64,000 nt of DNA from Hyphomicrobiales bacterium (GCA_003963405.1 RXIY01000018.1:31560-95559), one strand, 5' to 3'; shown: positions 18,596-29,523, numbered from the stretch's first letter. Numbers and translations: made by a program. Notes: a model not told the origin generated them from the letters alone.

Positions 18596-19330
18596 ATGGA
18601 AGATCCTTTGCCCGCCCAGACCGATGGCCCCCGCCCCTCCCTGCTCAGGAAGCCCACGACCGAGCGGCTTTCCGTCGCCGCCGCGGCGGAGGACGTCTCC
18701 GGCCGGATCGATTCGGGCCGGATCGATTCGGGCAAGGGGGCGACGGAGCATCGGCCGGAGCACCGCACGGCCACGCTCGCCGTAGCGCTGCGCCGCGCGC
18801 GGGTCGAGAACGCCGAACATTCCGCCGCCCTCGCCGATCTGCGCGCGGCCGAGATCGTCAGACTGGAGCTGCTCGCCGACGCGCTCGCGCCTGTGCTCGC
18901 GCAGGTGCCCGAGGATGTCGATATTTTCGACGTGGCCATCGCCCATGGCGAGAGGCCCCGCCTCTTCCTGGATCAGATCGGCTTCGTCGAGATGGACCGG
19001 GACCGGCGCACCTATCGTTTCCTGCAGGACACGCGGCACGGGAGAATCACCCTGTGCGAGAGCGCCGACATGGACGAGATCGTCGACGCCGCGACCAATT
19101 ATGTCGCGCATCGGCTGATCGAGCGGGAGAAGGCGCTCGCGATCGACTACGCCAGCGGCGGCGCCGCCAGGGTCCTGCGCGAGGCGGGCGTTGAGAAAAA
19201 ACCCGCCCCTTCCTGGGAAAAGGCCTATGCGGCTTTTTTGTTCTTCATTGAATTTGTGGGGTCGGCCGCCTTCTTCGGGCTGCTGGCGGTCATCGCCATG
19301 TGGGCCTACCGAACTTACCTGCCGGCCTGA
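18596..19330 (+). CDS. Unrecognised C-terminally anchored protein
   Basis: 244 residues with no family I can name. The first ~60 residues are disordered-looking and contain a perfect 15-bp tandem repeat in the DNA (about nt 18714-18743) that encodes GRIDSGRIDS. The middle is a helical, charged region (RRARVENAEHSAALADLRAA) followed by an alpha/beta part (DVDIFDVAIAHGERPRLFLD). One transmembrane segment is at the very end, so the bulk probably faces the cytoplasm (tail anchor). Start is a best guess: ATG 18596; an upstream in-frame ATG at 18452 lies in the divergent promoter region. It overlaps the end of the convergent phosphoesterase gene by 16 bp. Confidence 0.65.
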   Translation: MEDPLPAQTDGPRPSLLRKPTTERLSVAAAAEDVSGRIDSGRIDSGKGATEHRPEHRTATLAVALRRARVENAEHSAALADLRAAEIVRLELLADALAPVLAQVPEDVDIFDVAIAHGERPRLFLDQIGFVEMDRDRRTYRFLQDTRHGRITLCESADMDEIVDAATNYVAHRLIEREKALAIDYASGGAARVLREAGVEKKPAPSWEKAYAAFLFFIEFVGSAAFFGLLAVIAMWAYRTYLPA

Positions 19331-20211
19331 AGCAGCTCCTCGGCGCCCGCCTCGACAACCTCCCCCGCCTCGTCGAGAACGCGGCGGCGTAGCGTGATGC
19401 GGAGGCTCTCGCCCGCCCGCTCTATGGCGTAAAGATTATATTCGGCGGCGGGATAATGCCCACCGGGACGCGCCGAGGCCGAGGCCACGCCGACGACCGG
19501 CGTCTCGCCCTGCGGCCTCTTGATATAGGCGACGCTCGGCTTGTGATTGTGGCCATGCACGACGAGCTCCGCGCCGTGTCGGGCGACGACCTCCTCGAAG
19601 GCGGCGGCGTCGTCGAGCCCGCGCAGCGCCCGCGCGCCGCCGACATGCGGCGGGTGGTGCAGGAAGATGACCCGCGCCAGCCCCTCGGCGCCGGCCTGAT
19701 CGAGAATCCTGCCGAGCGCCACGAGCTGCGCGTCGCCGAGCTGGCCGGAGGCGACGAACGGCGCCGTGGGCACGCCCGAATCGAGGCCGATCAGCGCCAC
19801 TCCGGCGCGCCTGCGCAGGAAGGGAAAGCCCGCCGCCTCCGTCTCGCTCGTCGTCCAGGGCTCGAAGATCTCGTGCACGAGTTTCGTAGCGTCGGCGACA
19901 TAGGCGTCGTGATTGCCGGGTGTGAAGCTCACCGCCTCGGGGCCGCCAAGCGTGGCGAGCCAGTCCCTGGCGAGCGCGATCTCGGCCGGCAGGCCGATGT
20001 TGACGATGTCGCCTGTCATCAGCACATGGTCGGGCCGCTGCGCCTGCATGTCCGAGACGAGCCGCGCCAGCACGCCCATGTCATGTTGCCCTGCCCGCTT
20101 GTAGAGCCAGTTCACATAGCCGGTAACGCGCTTGCCGCGCAGTTCGGCGAGATTGGGCCTCGGGATGGGGCCGATATGGGCGTCGGAGAGATGGGCGAGG
20201 AGGAAGCTCAA
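19315..20211 (-). CDS. Metallophosphoesterase (calcineurin-like)
   Basis: 298 residues with all five motifs of calcineurin-like phosphoesterases: LSDAHIG, MTGDIVNIG, TPGNHDAY, IFLHHPPH and VVHGHNHKP. These bind a dinuclear metal centre. Similar alphaproteobacterial proteins are annotated as possible 3',5'-cAMP phosphodiesterases, but the substrate cannot be told from sequence. The start appears to be TTG 20211, with GAAGGA seven bases upstream and the first motif seven residues in; the frame runs further upstream without a better start. Divergent from the Nudix gene. Confidence 0.85.
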   Translation of the reverse strand: MSFLLAHLSDAHIGPIPRPNLAELRGKRVTGYVNWLYKRAGQHDMGVLARLVSDMQAQRPDHVLMTGDIVNIGLPAEIALARDWLATLGGPEAVSFTPGNHDAYVADATKLVHEIFEPWTTSETEAAGFPFLRRRAGVALIGLDSGVPTAPFVASGQLGDAQLVALGRILDQAGAEGLARVIFLHHPPHVGGARALRGLDDAAAFEEVVARHGAELVVHGHNHKPSVAYIKRPQGETPVVGVASASARPGGHYPAAEYNLYAIERAGESLRITLRRRVLDEAGEVVEAGAEELLQAGR

Positions 20212-20295
20212 GGATCGTCCTTCGTTGCGTGCAGATAGTCCTAGAGCCTTCGCGCGCCATTTGCCATAGTCGCGGGCATGAGAGAGGAGCCCTCT

Positions 20296-20793
20296 GTGAC
20301 GACGACGCTGCACAAACCGCGCGCGGCGCATTCCGTCCGGGGCAGGATCGTGTCCCGAATCATCACATTGGGCGCCCTCTTCAACCGCGCCATGACGCTC
20401 GGCGTGCGCGGCCTCGTGCTCGACTCGGAGGACCGCGTGCTGCTGGTGCGCCACACCTATGTGCCGGGCTTTTATCTGCCGGGCGGCGGGGTCGAGCGCG
20501 GCGAGACCATGATGCAGGCGCTCGCCCGCGAGCTTCAGGAGGAAGGCGGCGTCCATCTGCTGAGTGCCCCGGCGCTTCAGGGCGTCTATCTCAACCGCCG
20601 CGCCTCGCCGCGCGACCATGTGGCGCTCTATGTCGTGCGGCATTTCCGATACGACGGCCAGCGCGAGCCGGACCACGAGATCGCCGAGGCCGGCTTTTTC
20701 CCGCTCGACGACCTGCCCCATGACGCGACGCCCGCGACCCGCGCGAGAATCGCCGAGGTTCTAGATGGGGAGCCGGTCTCGCCTTATTGGTGA
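20296..20793 (+). CDS. Nudix hydrolase
   Basis: The Nudix box G-x5-E-x7-REL-x-EE-x-G is complete in GVERGETMMQALARELQEEG. The preceding strands (RGLVLDSEDRVLLVRHTY) and GFYLPGGG are typical. Such enzymes hydrolyse nucleoside diphosphates linked to another moiety; the substrate here is unknown. I prefer GTG 20296 because GAGAGGAG precedes it; ATG 20278 would add six residues. About 165 residues. Divergently oriented from the metallophosphoesterase. Confidence 0.88.
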   Translation: MTTTLHKPRAAHSVRGRIVSRIITLGALFNRAMTLGVRGLVLDSEDRVLLVRHTYVPGFYLPGGGVERGETMMQALARELQEEGGVHLLSAPALQGVYLNRRASPRDHVALYVVRHFRYDGQREPDHEIAEAGFFPLDDLPHDATPATRARIAEVLDGEPVSPYW

Positions 20794-20821
20794 CGGGGCC
20801 AACGTCTTTCGAGGTTCACTT

Positions 20822-21316
20822 ATGAGGCTTTTTCTCGCCGCGCTCGGGCTCGCCTTCGCGCTGGCCGGCGGCCCGGCATGGGCGCAAAGCGACGCCCAGC
20901 ACGAGCTCGACGCCATTTTCCAGCTTTTCGACGAGGACCATGACGGCTTCATCACGACGGCCGAGGCCAATCGCGTGATCGAGAGAACCTTCGCCGAAAT
21001 GGACGGCAGGAAGACCGGCGAGATCAAGCCCGAGGACTGGATGCGATTCAGCTTCGGCCTCGCCGATCTCGCTGCCGCGCAAGGCCGCTCGGACGCCTAT
21101 GACCGCGCCAAATACGAGATCTTCAAACGCTGGGATCGCCGCGGCGCGGGCGCGTTGACCCTCGACGACTACCGCGCCGGCGTGCTGGGCGACGCGCGCA
21201 AGGGGCTCGCGGCAGGCCGGTCGGGCGAGGGCCGGACGGGCGAGGCGATGAGGCTGGACCTCGCGGCGTTCAAGCGTGCGCCCTTCGTGAGGCGGATCAT
21301 GAAAAGCCTGCACTGA
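20822..21316 (+). CDS. Secreted EF-hand calcium-binding protein
   Basis: 164 residues with a signal peptide (LAALGLAFALAGGPAWAQS), so probably periplasmic. The first EF-hand loop DEDHDGFITTAE is canonical. A second, DGRKTGEIKPED, is weaker, and DRRGAGALTLDD is a third degenerate loop. It probably binds Ca2+; its partner is unknown. ATG 20822 follows GAGG; the longer frame starts inside the Nudix gene. Its 3' end overlaps the convergent GNAT gene by 20 bp. Confidence 0.82.
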   Translation: MRLFLAALGLAFALAGGPAWAQSDAQHELDAIFQLFDEDHDGFITTAEANRVIERTFAEMDGRKTGEIKPEDWMRFSFGLADLAAAQGRSDAYDRAKYEIFKRWDRRGAGALTLDDYRAGVLGDARKGLAAGRSGEGRTGEAMRLDLAAFKRAPFVRRIMKSLH

Positions 21317-21854
21317 TGGCGAGCGGCCGCAAATCCCTCCAGCCATAGGCCATGTCGGCCAGGGTCATCCCGTAAATTTCCCACACGCCCTCGACGCCCG
21401 CCGGCGCTGCGCCATGGGCCTCGTAGAAGCGCCTCGCGTGGGCCGCGTCGCGGAAGACCCAGAGCCCGGCGTTGTCGCAGCCCTGCGCGAGAAGATGCCC
21501 GGCCATGGCGCCGATGAGCCGGCGCCCCAAGCCGCGCCGCTGGATGCGCCGGAGCAGATAGAGCGAAGTGATCTCGCCGGAAAAGCCCAGCTCCAGCAGC
21601 TTCTCGGAACGCTGCCGCCGGCAATAGCCGAAGCCCGCCGCCGCGCCCGTTTCATCGAGCGCGAGAAAGGTCGCCGAGGCCGGATCGTCTTCGCCGAGGT
21701 AGCCGCGCCAGCGTTCCGCCCATTCCGAAAGGTCGAGCGCCGCCAGAGTGTCCGCGGGCATCATGGCCGGATAGGTCTCCCGCCAGCTCGCGATATGGAC
21801 GTCCGCAATCCGCCGCGCGTCCTCGACCCCTGCTCGTCTTATGCCGATCGTCAT
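21297..21854 (-). CDS. GNAT family N-acetyltransferase
   Basis: 185 residues. The N-terminus IRRAGVEDARRIADVHIASWRETY is typical of RimI-like GNATs. The acetyl-CoA loop appears as ITSLYLLRRIQRRGLGRRLIG (Q/RxxGxG as RRGLGR), followed by LWVFRDAAHARRFYEAHGA. Acceptor unknown. It is convergent with the EF-hand gene and divergent from the next GNAT gene. Confidence 0.87.
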   Translation of the reverse strand: MTIGIRRAGVEDARRIADVHIASWRETYPAMMPADTLAALDLSEWAERWRGYLGEDDPASATFLALDETGAAAGFGYCRRQRSEKLLELGFSGEITSLYLLRRIQRRGLGRRLIGAMAGHLLAQGCDNAGLWVFRDAAHARRFYEAHGAAPAGVEGVWEIYGMTLADMAYGWRDLRPLAISAGFS

Positions 21855-21940
21855 GGGCGAAAGCTCGGCGCGCGGCAGGGCGAAGTCAATGGCTCGCTTT
21901 TCGCGGAAGCCGATGTTTTGCCCTCGGCGCGGCGCGTGTT

Positions 21941-22456
21941 ATGGGCTCGCTCAGGCTCATGATCGACCTGGTTATCAAATTCTTCCCCATGACGGCCACG
22001 GACGAGGCGCAAATCGAGAAACTCGATGAGCGCGCCTTCGGTCCGGGCCGCTACGCCCGCACGGCCTATCGGCTGCGCGAGGGCGTCGCGCCCGATCTGT
22101 CGCTCTCCTTCGTCGCCCGCGTCGGCACGCTGCTCGTCGGCGCCAATCGCATGACCGGCATTCTCGTCGGCTCGACCCCGGCGATGCTGCTCGGGCCGCT
22201 CACCGTCGAGCCCGCCTTCCGGTCGCAGGGCGTGGGCGAGAGGCTCGTCAACCATTCGCTCGACGCCGCCCGCGCGGCGGGCCATCGGCTAGTGCTGCTC
22301 GTGGGCGATCTCGATTATTACTCGCGCCTCGGCTTCGCCCGCGTTCCGCGAGGCAAGATCTCCATGCCGGGCCCGGTCGATCCCGACCGCATCCTTTACT
22401 GCGAATTGCAGCCCGGCGCCTTCGCCGCCGCGAGCGGCCAGATGCGACGCGCCTGA
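21941..22456 (+). CDS. YhbS-like GNAT acetyltransferase
   Basis: 171 residues. It resembles the YhbS group: FGPGRYARTAYRLREG near the N-terminus, then LGPLTVEPAFRSQGVGERLV with the acetyl-CoA loop QGVGE, then LLVGDLDYYSRLGF. Substrate not inferable. ATG 21959 is an equally good start. zapE begins 1 bp after its stop, so the two are cotranscribed. Confidence 0.85.
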   Translation: MGSLRLMIDLVIKFFPMTATDEAQIEKLDERAFGPGRYARTAYRLREGVAPDLSLSFVARVGTLLVGANRMTGILVGSTPAMLLGPLTVEPAFRSQGVGERLVNHSLDAARAAGHRLVLLVGDLDYYSRLGFARVPRGKISMPGPVDPDRILYCELQPGAFAAASGQMRRA

Positions 22457-22457
22457 C

Positions 22458-23591
22458 ATGAAGCGTCCTCTCGTCGAGCGTTACGACGCCCTGGTGCTCG
22501 AACGCGGCCTCTATCCCGACGCCTCGCAGCGCGCGGCGGTGAAGAAGCTTCAGGCGCTCGTCGACGCGCTGGCCAAGGGCCGTCCCCCGAGCGCGCCCCT
22601 GCCCCGTGTGTTGCGCGCCTTTTTCTGGCAGGAGGAACGGCCGCGCGGTCTTTATCTCTGGGGTCCCGTCGGCCGCGGCAAGACGATGCTGATGAATCTC
22701 TTCTTCGACATGGCCCCCGTCGAAAAGAAACGCCGCGCGCATTTCCACGGCTTCATGGCCGATGTGCACGAAAGATTGCACCGGATGCGCAAGCACGCGG
22801 CTTCCGGCCTCGCCGATCCGGTGACGCGCGTCGCAAAGGAGATCGCCGAGGACACGCGCCTCCTCTGCTTCGATGAATTCGCGGTGACGGACATCGCCGA
22901 CGCCAGCATTCTGGCCCGCCTGTTCACGACGCTCTTCGCAGAGGGCGTCGTCGTCGTCGCGACCTCAAATGTCGAACCGGCTCGGCTCTACGACGGCGGG
23001 CGCAATCGCGATCTCTTCTTGCCCTTCATCGCGCTCTTGCAGGAGCGCATGGACGTGCTGCGCCTCGCCGCGCCCATCGATTATCGCGGACGGCAGGATT
23101 GCGCGGGCGAGGTCTATTTCACGCCCGTCGACGACCGCGCTTATGCCTATCTGGACGCGCTGTTTCTCTCGCTCACAGGCATGAAACATGGCGCGCCCGC
23201 GACGATCGAACTGAACCGGCGCACGATTTTCGTCCCGCAGGCGGTGGGCCGAGTCGCCCGCATGGGCTTTTCCGACCTCTGCGGCCGGCCGCTCTCTGCG
23301 CGCGATTATCTCACGCTGGCGCATCGTTTCGACGCCTTCGTGGTCGACGACGTGCCTGTCCTCGTCCCCGAGCAGCGCAACGAGGCGCGCCGCCTCATCA
23401 TGCTCGTCGATGTGCTGTACGAAGCGCACGCGCTGCTCGCCATGTCGGCGGCGGCCGAGCCCGAATGCCTCTACCAGGCGCCCGACGGCGCCGAGGCGCG
23501 GGAATTCCAGCGCGCCGCCTCGCGCCTCACGGAAATGCGCTCGCGCTATTATCTCGAACGCTGCGCCGCAGGAAAAGCCCTGGCGACGTGA
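22458..23591 (+). CDS. zapE: Cell division ATPase ZapE (AFG1-like)
   Basis: 377 residues, AAA+ family. Walker A is GPVGRGKTML; Walker B is LLCFDEFAVTDIADA, followed by LFTTLFAEGVVVVATSNVEP (sensor 1). In E. coli ZapE acts at the Z ring under low oxygen or stress, and mitochondrial AFG1 homologues assist respiratory complexes. It is located immediately after the YhbS-like gene rather than beside the TCA-cycle genes where it is often found in alphaproteobacteria. Confidence 0.93.
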   Translation: MKRPLVERYDALVLERGLYPDASQRAAVKKLQALVDALAKGRPPSAPLPRVLRAFFWQEERPRGLYLWGPVGRGKTMLMNLFFDMAPVEKKRRAHFHGFMADVHERLHRMRKHAASGLADPVTRVAKEIAEDTRLLCFDEFAVTDIADASILARLFTTLFAEGVVVVATSNVEPARLYDGGRNRDLFLPFIALLQERMDVLRLAAPIDYRGRQDCAGEVYFTPVDDRAYAYLDALFLSLTGMKHGAPATIELNRRTIFVPQAVGRVARMGFSDLCGRPLSARDYLTLAHRFDAFVVDDVPVLVPEQRNEARRLIMLVDVLYEAHALLAMSAAAEPECLYQAPDGAEAREFQRAASRLTEMRSRYYLERCAAGKALAT

Positions 23592-23619
23592 CTCGCGCCG
23601 CGCCTCCTGGCGAAGCCCA

Positions 23620-23913
23620 TCACGGCTTCGCCATGCACTCCTTGATGTCGCCTTCCTTTTTCATGCGCTCGAACGTGTCCGTGCAATAGCGCTCGAGATC
23701 GGGCCGCAGCTTCGGATCGTCGGCGGCGGCGCGCATGCCCATGGAGCCGTCGAGCAACTCCTTCTGCGCCGCATGAACCTGCTTGGGCGGCAGAAGCGAG
23801 GAGCAGGCTTCGTAGCGTTTCAGCAGCGCGTCGCATTGCGGGATGCCGGTGGGATCGACCGCAAAGGCGGGCGTGGCGGCAAGGACGAAAAGGCAGGCGA
23901 GACGAAGCTTCAC
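23620..23913 (-). CDS. Small exported Cys-containing protein
   Basis: 97 residues with a signal peptide (LACLFVLAATPAFA). The mature part has four cysteines (QCDALLKRYEAC; YCTDTF; ECMAKP) in paired helices, a pattern that could form two disulphides in the periplasm. No named function is recognised. GTG 23913 gives a normal signal peptide and has AAGGG upstream; the longer frame adds basic residues. It faces zapE convergently. Confidence 0.7.
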   Translation of the reverse strand: MKLRLACLFVLAATPAFAVDPTGIPQCDALLKRYEACSSLLPPKQVHAAQKELLDGSMGMRAAADDPKLRPDLERYCTDTFERMKKEGDIKECMAKP

Positions 23914-24061
23914 GGGCGTTTTTCCCTTTTGGTTCTTTCCCCGCCGGCTCCTATAGCGCATCCGCGGACAAAAAAAGAGGCGGCGGGCCTTTCCTGGGAC
24001 CCGCCGCCCTTTGTTTCTCCGGAGTCAGTGTCTCGCGAACGCCGGAGAATGCCTTTCCCGC

Positions 24062-25675
24062 TCAGAGACCCGCGAGATAGCTCGTCGGATCGACCGGGGT
24101 CGCGCCCTTGCGCAGTTCGAAATGCAGCTGCGGCGAGCCGACATTGCCGCTCTGGCCCGATTTGGCGATGGTCTGGCCGCGCTTGACCGTATCGCCGCGC
24201 TTCACCTCCAGCTCGCCGTTGTGGGCGTAGGCCGTGACATAGCCGTTCGGGTGGCGGATCAGCACGAGATTGCCATAGCCCTTCAGCTCGCTGCCGGCGT
24301 AGGCGACCTGCCCGCCCTCGGCGGCCTTCACCGGCGTGCCTTCGGGCACGGCGATGTTGATGCCGTCGTTGCCGCCCGTCGAGAAGCCCTGAATGATGCG
24401 GCCGCGGGCCGGCCAACGGAATTCCGGACGATCCGGGTCCGAGGTCGACACTTTGGTCGCCTCCTCGGCCTGCGGCACGGAGGCCGTGGTCGTTGTCTTG
24501 TCGATGGCGCGCGCGGCGGGGGCGGGCTCGGCCGGCTTCTCGGCGGCGGCGACCTTCGCGGACTTCTCGGCCGCGGCGGCCGCCTTGGCCTGCTTTTCAG
24601 CCTGCGCAGCGGCGGCGGCTTCCTCAGCCTTGGCCTGACGCTCGGCCTTGGCCGCCTTGGCGGCCTCGGCCTCGGCGAGTTTGGCCTCCTTCACGGCCTT
24701 GGCGGCTTCGGCCTTCGCCGTGGCGTCGGCCTTCGATTTGGCGGCTTCGACCTTGGCGAGCTTGGCCTTCTCGGCGGCGAGTTTCGCCTCGGCCGCCTTG
24801 GCTTCCGCCGCCTTCCTGGCCTCCGCCTGCTTCGTCTCGGCGAGATTCTTCGCGTCCGCCGCCTTATCGGCGGCGGCCTTGTCGGCCTCGGCCTTCCTGG
24901 CGCGCTTGGCCTCCTGCTCCCTGGTGAGCGTCTCGGCCTTCTTCGCCTTGGCGGCCTCCTCGCGGGCGAGCTTCGCTTCGCGCTCGGCCTTCGCCTTCTC
25001 GGCGGCCTCGGCCTTCGGATCGGGCTTGGCGGCGGGCTTGGTCGTGGCGACGACCTTGCCCTCGACGGTTTTCGCCTCGGCCATTCGAACAGGGGCGGCC
25101 GCCGGCGACGGCGCCGACGAGGCCACGGCGCCCGCGCGATAGACCGGGATGATCAGGCGCGAACCCGGCTGCACCTGGGCGGCGTTGCTGTAGCCATTGG
25201 CGCGCAGCAGGGCGTCGGTGGGCACGCCATAGCGCGTCGCGAGGACCGCGGGCGTCTCGCCCGCGGCGACAGTGACCGGCGTGCCGCCGTCGGCGGTCCA
25301 GTGCGAGGCGCCCGCGCCGCCCGTCGAGGCGGCGGGGGCCGAGGCGACGGGCGCAGGGGCCGGAGCCGGGGCGCGCGGCGCGGCCTGCGCCACATTCACC
25401 GGCGCGGTCGTTCCCGGGAGCGGGCGGGCCTCGACGCGGCCCGGCAGGTTGGAGGCGTCCGGCGCCGGGGCTGGAGCCGTGGAGGCGATCGAGCCCGTCG
25501 GCGCGCGATCGACGCCGCGGCTGATCTTGGGAGCCGAGCCAGAGGAAAACGGATCAGAAAACGGATCGGAAAAGCGCGAGGCGTCCGAACATCCCGCCAT
25601 CAACGCGGCCGCTCCGGCGGCCATCATGAGCCGCACTGCGACCCGCGAAAAAGCAATATGACGTTCGATAAGCAT
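24062..25675 (-). CDS. NlpD-like LysM/M23 lipoprotein with degenerate LytM domain
   Basis: 537 residues. Lipoprotein signal AAALMAGC; LysM domain at about residues 120-165 (VAAGETPAVLATRYGVPTDA) for peptidoglycan binding; a long Ala/Lys/Glu coiled coil (~190-390); then an M23/LytM domain (RWPARGRIIQGF...). The usual zinc ligands are replaced: the HxxxD segment reads NDGINIAV and the HxH segment reads PQLHFEL. This pattern is typical of NlpD/EnvC-type factors that activate amidases rather than cutting peptidoglycan themselves. It lies downstream of surE-pcm, as nlpD does in E. coli. ATG 25675 gives the best signal peptide. Confidence 0.88.
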   Translation of the reverse strand: MLIERHIAFSRVAVRLMMAAGAAALMAGCSDASRFSDPFSDPFSSGSAPKISRGVDRAPTGSIASTAPAPAPDASNLPGRVEARPLPGTTAPVNVAQAAPRAPAPAPAPVASAPAASTGGAGASHWTADGGTPVTVAAGETPAVLATRYGVPTDALLRANGYSNAAQVQPGSRLIIPVYRAGAVASSAPSPAAAPVRMAEAKTVEGKVVATTKPAAKPDPKAEAAEKAKAEREAKLAREEAAKAKKAETLTREQEAKRARKAEADKAAADKAADAKNLAETKQAEARKAAEAKAAEAKLAAEKAKLAKVEAAKSKADATAKAEAAKAVKEAKLAEAEAAKAAKAERQAKAEEAAAAAQAEKQAKAAAAAEKSAKVAAAEKPAEPAPAARAIDKTTTTASVPQAEEATKVSTSDPDRPEFRWPARGRIIQGFSTGGNDGINIAVPEGTPVKAAEGGQVAYAGSELKGYGNLVLIRHPNGYVTAYAHNGELEVKRGDTVKRGQTIAKSGQSGNVGSPQLHFELRKGATPVDPTSYLAGL

Positions 25676-25801
25676 GACGCGACCCACTCGCACGCAATTT
25701 CAACACGGACCATCTACGCGCAGGCGGGTTAAGGGAGCGTTTAAGATGAATCGGACGCTTGCGTTTTTCCTTGCATTTTCGGCATTCGCGCACCGGCGCG
25801 T

Positions 25802-26473
25802 TCAAAGCGCCCTAGCAGCGCCAAACGCTGCAACGCCAAGGCTGTGCGCACCCAAAATCGTCTCGCGACATTCGCCGTCCTCGGCGAGATCAACCTTAAT
25901 CAACCGTTGCCGCGGACGCTTCTCGCCCGCCTTTTTTTCGCTCAAAACGTAAACAAGCGCCCCGCCGGGCGCGAGCCGGCGCAGGAGATCCACGGGCGGT
26001 GCGGTCAACGCCGCCTGCAACAGAATGCGGTCGAAGGAGCCCAGTTCGGGATCGGGCGAGAGGCCGTCCGCGTGGATCACTTTCACATTGTCGACGCCGA
26101 GCCCCTCGAGCCGCCGCCCGGCCTCGATGGCGAGCGTCGCGAAACGCTCGAGAGACACGACCTCCCGTGCAAGGCGGGCAAGGATCGCCGTCCCATAGCC
26201 CGAGCCGGCGCCGACCTCGAGCACGCGATGGCCCCGCCCCACCCGCAGCGCCTCGATCCGCCGGGCGAGTTCCGAGGGGCGGGACATGGTCTGCCCGCAG
26301 CCGAGCGGCAGGGAGATGTTTCGATTGGCGAGATCGCGATAGCGATAGGGAACGAATTCCTCGCGTGGTACGGACTCGAACGCCCGCATGACGGAAATGT
26401 CCCGCACGCCGGCGCGGCGCACCGCGAGAAGCATGGCCGCGCGCTCCTCGAAGGCGCCGGCGGCGGCGCTCAT
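25802..26473 (-). CDS. pcm: Protein-L-isoaspartate O-methyltransferase
   Basis: Methylates isoaspartyl residues in damaged proteins so that they can be repaired. 223 residues. SAM-binding motif I is [16 protein letters not shown], preceded by the family signature [19 protein letters not shown] 26473 overlaps the surE stop by four bases, implying translational coupling; the longer frame runs inside surE. The surE-pcm pair is widely conserved. Confidence 0.94.
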   Translation of the reverse strand: MSAAAGAFEERAAMLLAVRRAGVRDISVMRAFESVPREEFVPYRYRDLANRNISLPLGCGQTMSRPSELARRIEALRVGRGHRVLEVGAGSGYGTAILARLAREVVSLERFATLAIEAGRRLEGLGVDNVKVIHADGLSPDPELGSFDRILLQAALTAPPVDLLRRLAPGGALVYVLSEKKAGEKRPRQRLIKVDLAEDGECRETILGAHSLGVAAFGAARAL

Positions 26474-27243
26474 GCCTTCTCCTCGAACGCCGCCGCGAGC
26501 CGCGTGACTGTCGGATGATCGGTCATGTCGAGTTGAAGCGGCGTGATGGAGATCTTGTGATCGTCCACGGCCTGCAAATCGGTCCCCGGTCCGGGCGTGA
26601 AACTGCCGCGCTGGAAGGAAATCCAGTGATAGGGATTGCCGCGCCCGTCCTTCCGGTCCTCGATCTTCATGAGATCGTTGCTGCGCCTGCCCTGCATGGT
26701 GATGGCGACGCCTTCGACATCCTGGGGCGCGCAATTGGGGAAATTCACGTTCATCAGCACATTGCGCGGGATGCCCGCAGCGAGCAGACGGCGCACGACG
26801 GCCGCGCCATGGGCCTCGGCGCATTCCCAGCGCACCACGCGTCGGCCAGCGAAGAAGTCATAGACCTGCGACAGCGCAATCGCGGGAATGCCGAGGATGG
26901 TCGCCTCGATCGCCCCCGCGACGGTCCCTGAATAGGTGACGTCCTCCGCGATGTTCTGGCCGCTGTTGACGCCGGAGATGACGAGGTCCGGCGGATGATC
27001 GAGCATGAGCTTGCGCACGCCCATGATGACGCAGTCCGTGGGCGTGCCTTTCAGAGCGAAATGCCGTGGCGAGATTTCGCGTAGACGCAAGGGATCGTTG
27101 AGCGAGAGCGAATGCGCGACCCCCGACTGCTCGAACTCGGGGGCGATGACGAAGATATCGTCCGAAATCGCGCGCGCGATCCTCTCCGCCACGGCGAGCC
27201 CTTCGGCGTGGATGCCGTCGTCATTGGTGAGGAGAATGCGCAT
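26470..27243 (-). CDS. surE: 5'/3'-nucleotidase SurE
   Basis: Stationary-phase survival nucleotidase, 257 residues. The metal site is built from [11 protein letters not shown] at the N-terminus and [18 protein letters not shown] follows. It dephosphorylates nucleoside monophosphates in the cytoplasm. It is placed between serS (18 bp) and pcm (4-bp overlap), one operon on the minus strand. Confidence 0.96.
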   Translation of the reverse strand: MRILLTNDDGIHAEGLAVAERIARAISDDIFVIAPEFEQSGVAHSLSLNDPLRLREISPRHFALKGTPTDCVIMGVRKLMLDHPPDLVISGVNSGQNIAEDVTYSGTVAGAIEATILGIPAIALSQVYDFFAGRRVVRWECAEAHGAAVVRRLLAAGIPRNVLMNVNFPNCAPQDVEGVAITMQGRRSNDLMKIEDRKDGRGNPYHWISFQRGSFTPGPGTDLQAVDDHKISITPLQLDMTDHPTVTRLAAAFEEKA

Positions 27244-27261
27244 CAGGCGAGTGTCTCCCGA

Positions 27262-28602
<1,341 letters not shown>

Positions 28603-28734
28603 CTACCAGGACGATGGGAGTAGAAACGAAATCGAGTAAAACGCGTGGCGTCGGGTCTTGTGCCTGACATCCGCGCGCGGATGGCTGGAAAAATCCCGCC
28701 TGCGACAGGACAGGTCAAGCCGGCGCGTTGACGC

Positions 28735-29523
28735 TCATTCCTGCGCCGCCGCCTCTGCCTGGGCCCGCTTCTTCTCGACCAGCCTCACCGAGTAGATGGA
28801 CGCCTCGTAGAGCAGCATCCCCGGCAAGGCGAGCGCGAGCTGGGAGAAAACATCCGGGGGCGTGAGTACCGCGGCGACGACGAAGACGATCACGATCGCA
28901 TAACGGCGCTTCTCGGCCAGAAACTGCGACGACACAATTCCCACCTGCCCGAGCAAGGTGAGAATCACCGGCATCTGGAAGACGACGCCGAAGGCCAGGA
29001 CCAGCGTCATGATGAGCGAGAGATATTCCGAGACGCGCGGTAGCAGTTCGATCTGCGCCTTCCCCGGCTCGTTCGCCTGCTGCATCCCGATGAAGAAATG
29101 CAGCAGATTGGGCATGACGAGGAAATAGACGACCAGCGCCCCGATCGCGAAGAAGATCGGCGTGGCGAAAAGATAGGGCCGGAAGGCCGCGCGCTCGTGT
29201 CGATAGAGTCCCGGCGCGACGAACGCGTAAATCTGAGAAAAAACGACGGGGCAAGACAGGAAAGCCGCCGCGAACAGAGCCACCTTGATCTGGGTGAAGA
29301 AATATTCCTGCGGCGCGGTGTAAATCAGCCGCGCTTCCGGCCCCGCCACCTGCGTGTAGGGAATCACCAGTATGTTGTAGATGTCCTTGGCGAAGAAAAA
29401 GGAGACGACGAACATCACAAGGAAGGCGACCAGCGCCTTGATGAGGCGCTCGCGCAGCTCCATAAGATGTTCGAGTAGCGGCGCCTTGCTGGCTTCGATG
29501 TCCGCTTCGTCCGCCTCGTTCAT
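28735..29523 (-). CDS. tatC: Twin-arginine translocase subunit TatC
   Basis: Receptor subunit for twin-arginine signal peptides, with six transmembrane helices in 262 residues. The N-terminal signature [16 protein letters not shown] and [20 protein letters not shown] are typical. It overlaps tatB by 4 bp. The L,D-transpeptidase-fold protein at 6986-7705 is a likely Tat substrate. Confidence 0.97.
   Translation of the reverse strand: MNEADEADIEASKAPLLEHLMELRERLIKALVAFLVMFVVSFFFAKDIYNILVIPYTQVAGPEARLIYTAPQEYFFTQIKVALFAAAFLSCPVVFSQIYAFVAPGLYRHERAAFRPYLFATPIFFAIGALVVYFLVMPNLLHFFIGMQQANEPGKAQIELLPRVSEYLSLIMTLVLAFGVVFQMPVILTLLGQVGIVSSQFLAEKRRYAIVIVFVVAAVLTPPDVFSQLALALPGMLLYEASIYSVRLVEKKRAQAEAAAQE

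Noticed and set aside
20822..21316. EF-hand proteins as lanmodulin (lanthanide-binding), also 32172-32426
   Set aside because: Lanmodulin has several EF loops with Pro at position 2; neither protein shows this, so only Ca2+ binding is proposed.
24011..25732. Plus-strand Gly/Leu/Arg-rich frame opposite the M23 gene
   Set aside because: Its apparent Gly-Leu repeats are the reverse reading of Ala/Lys/Glu codons of the coiled coil.
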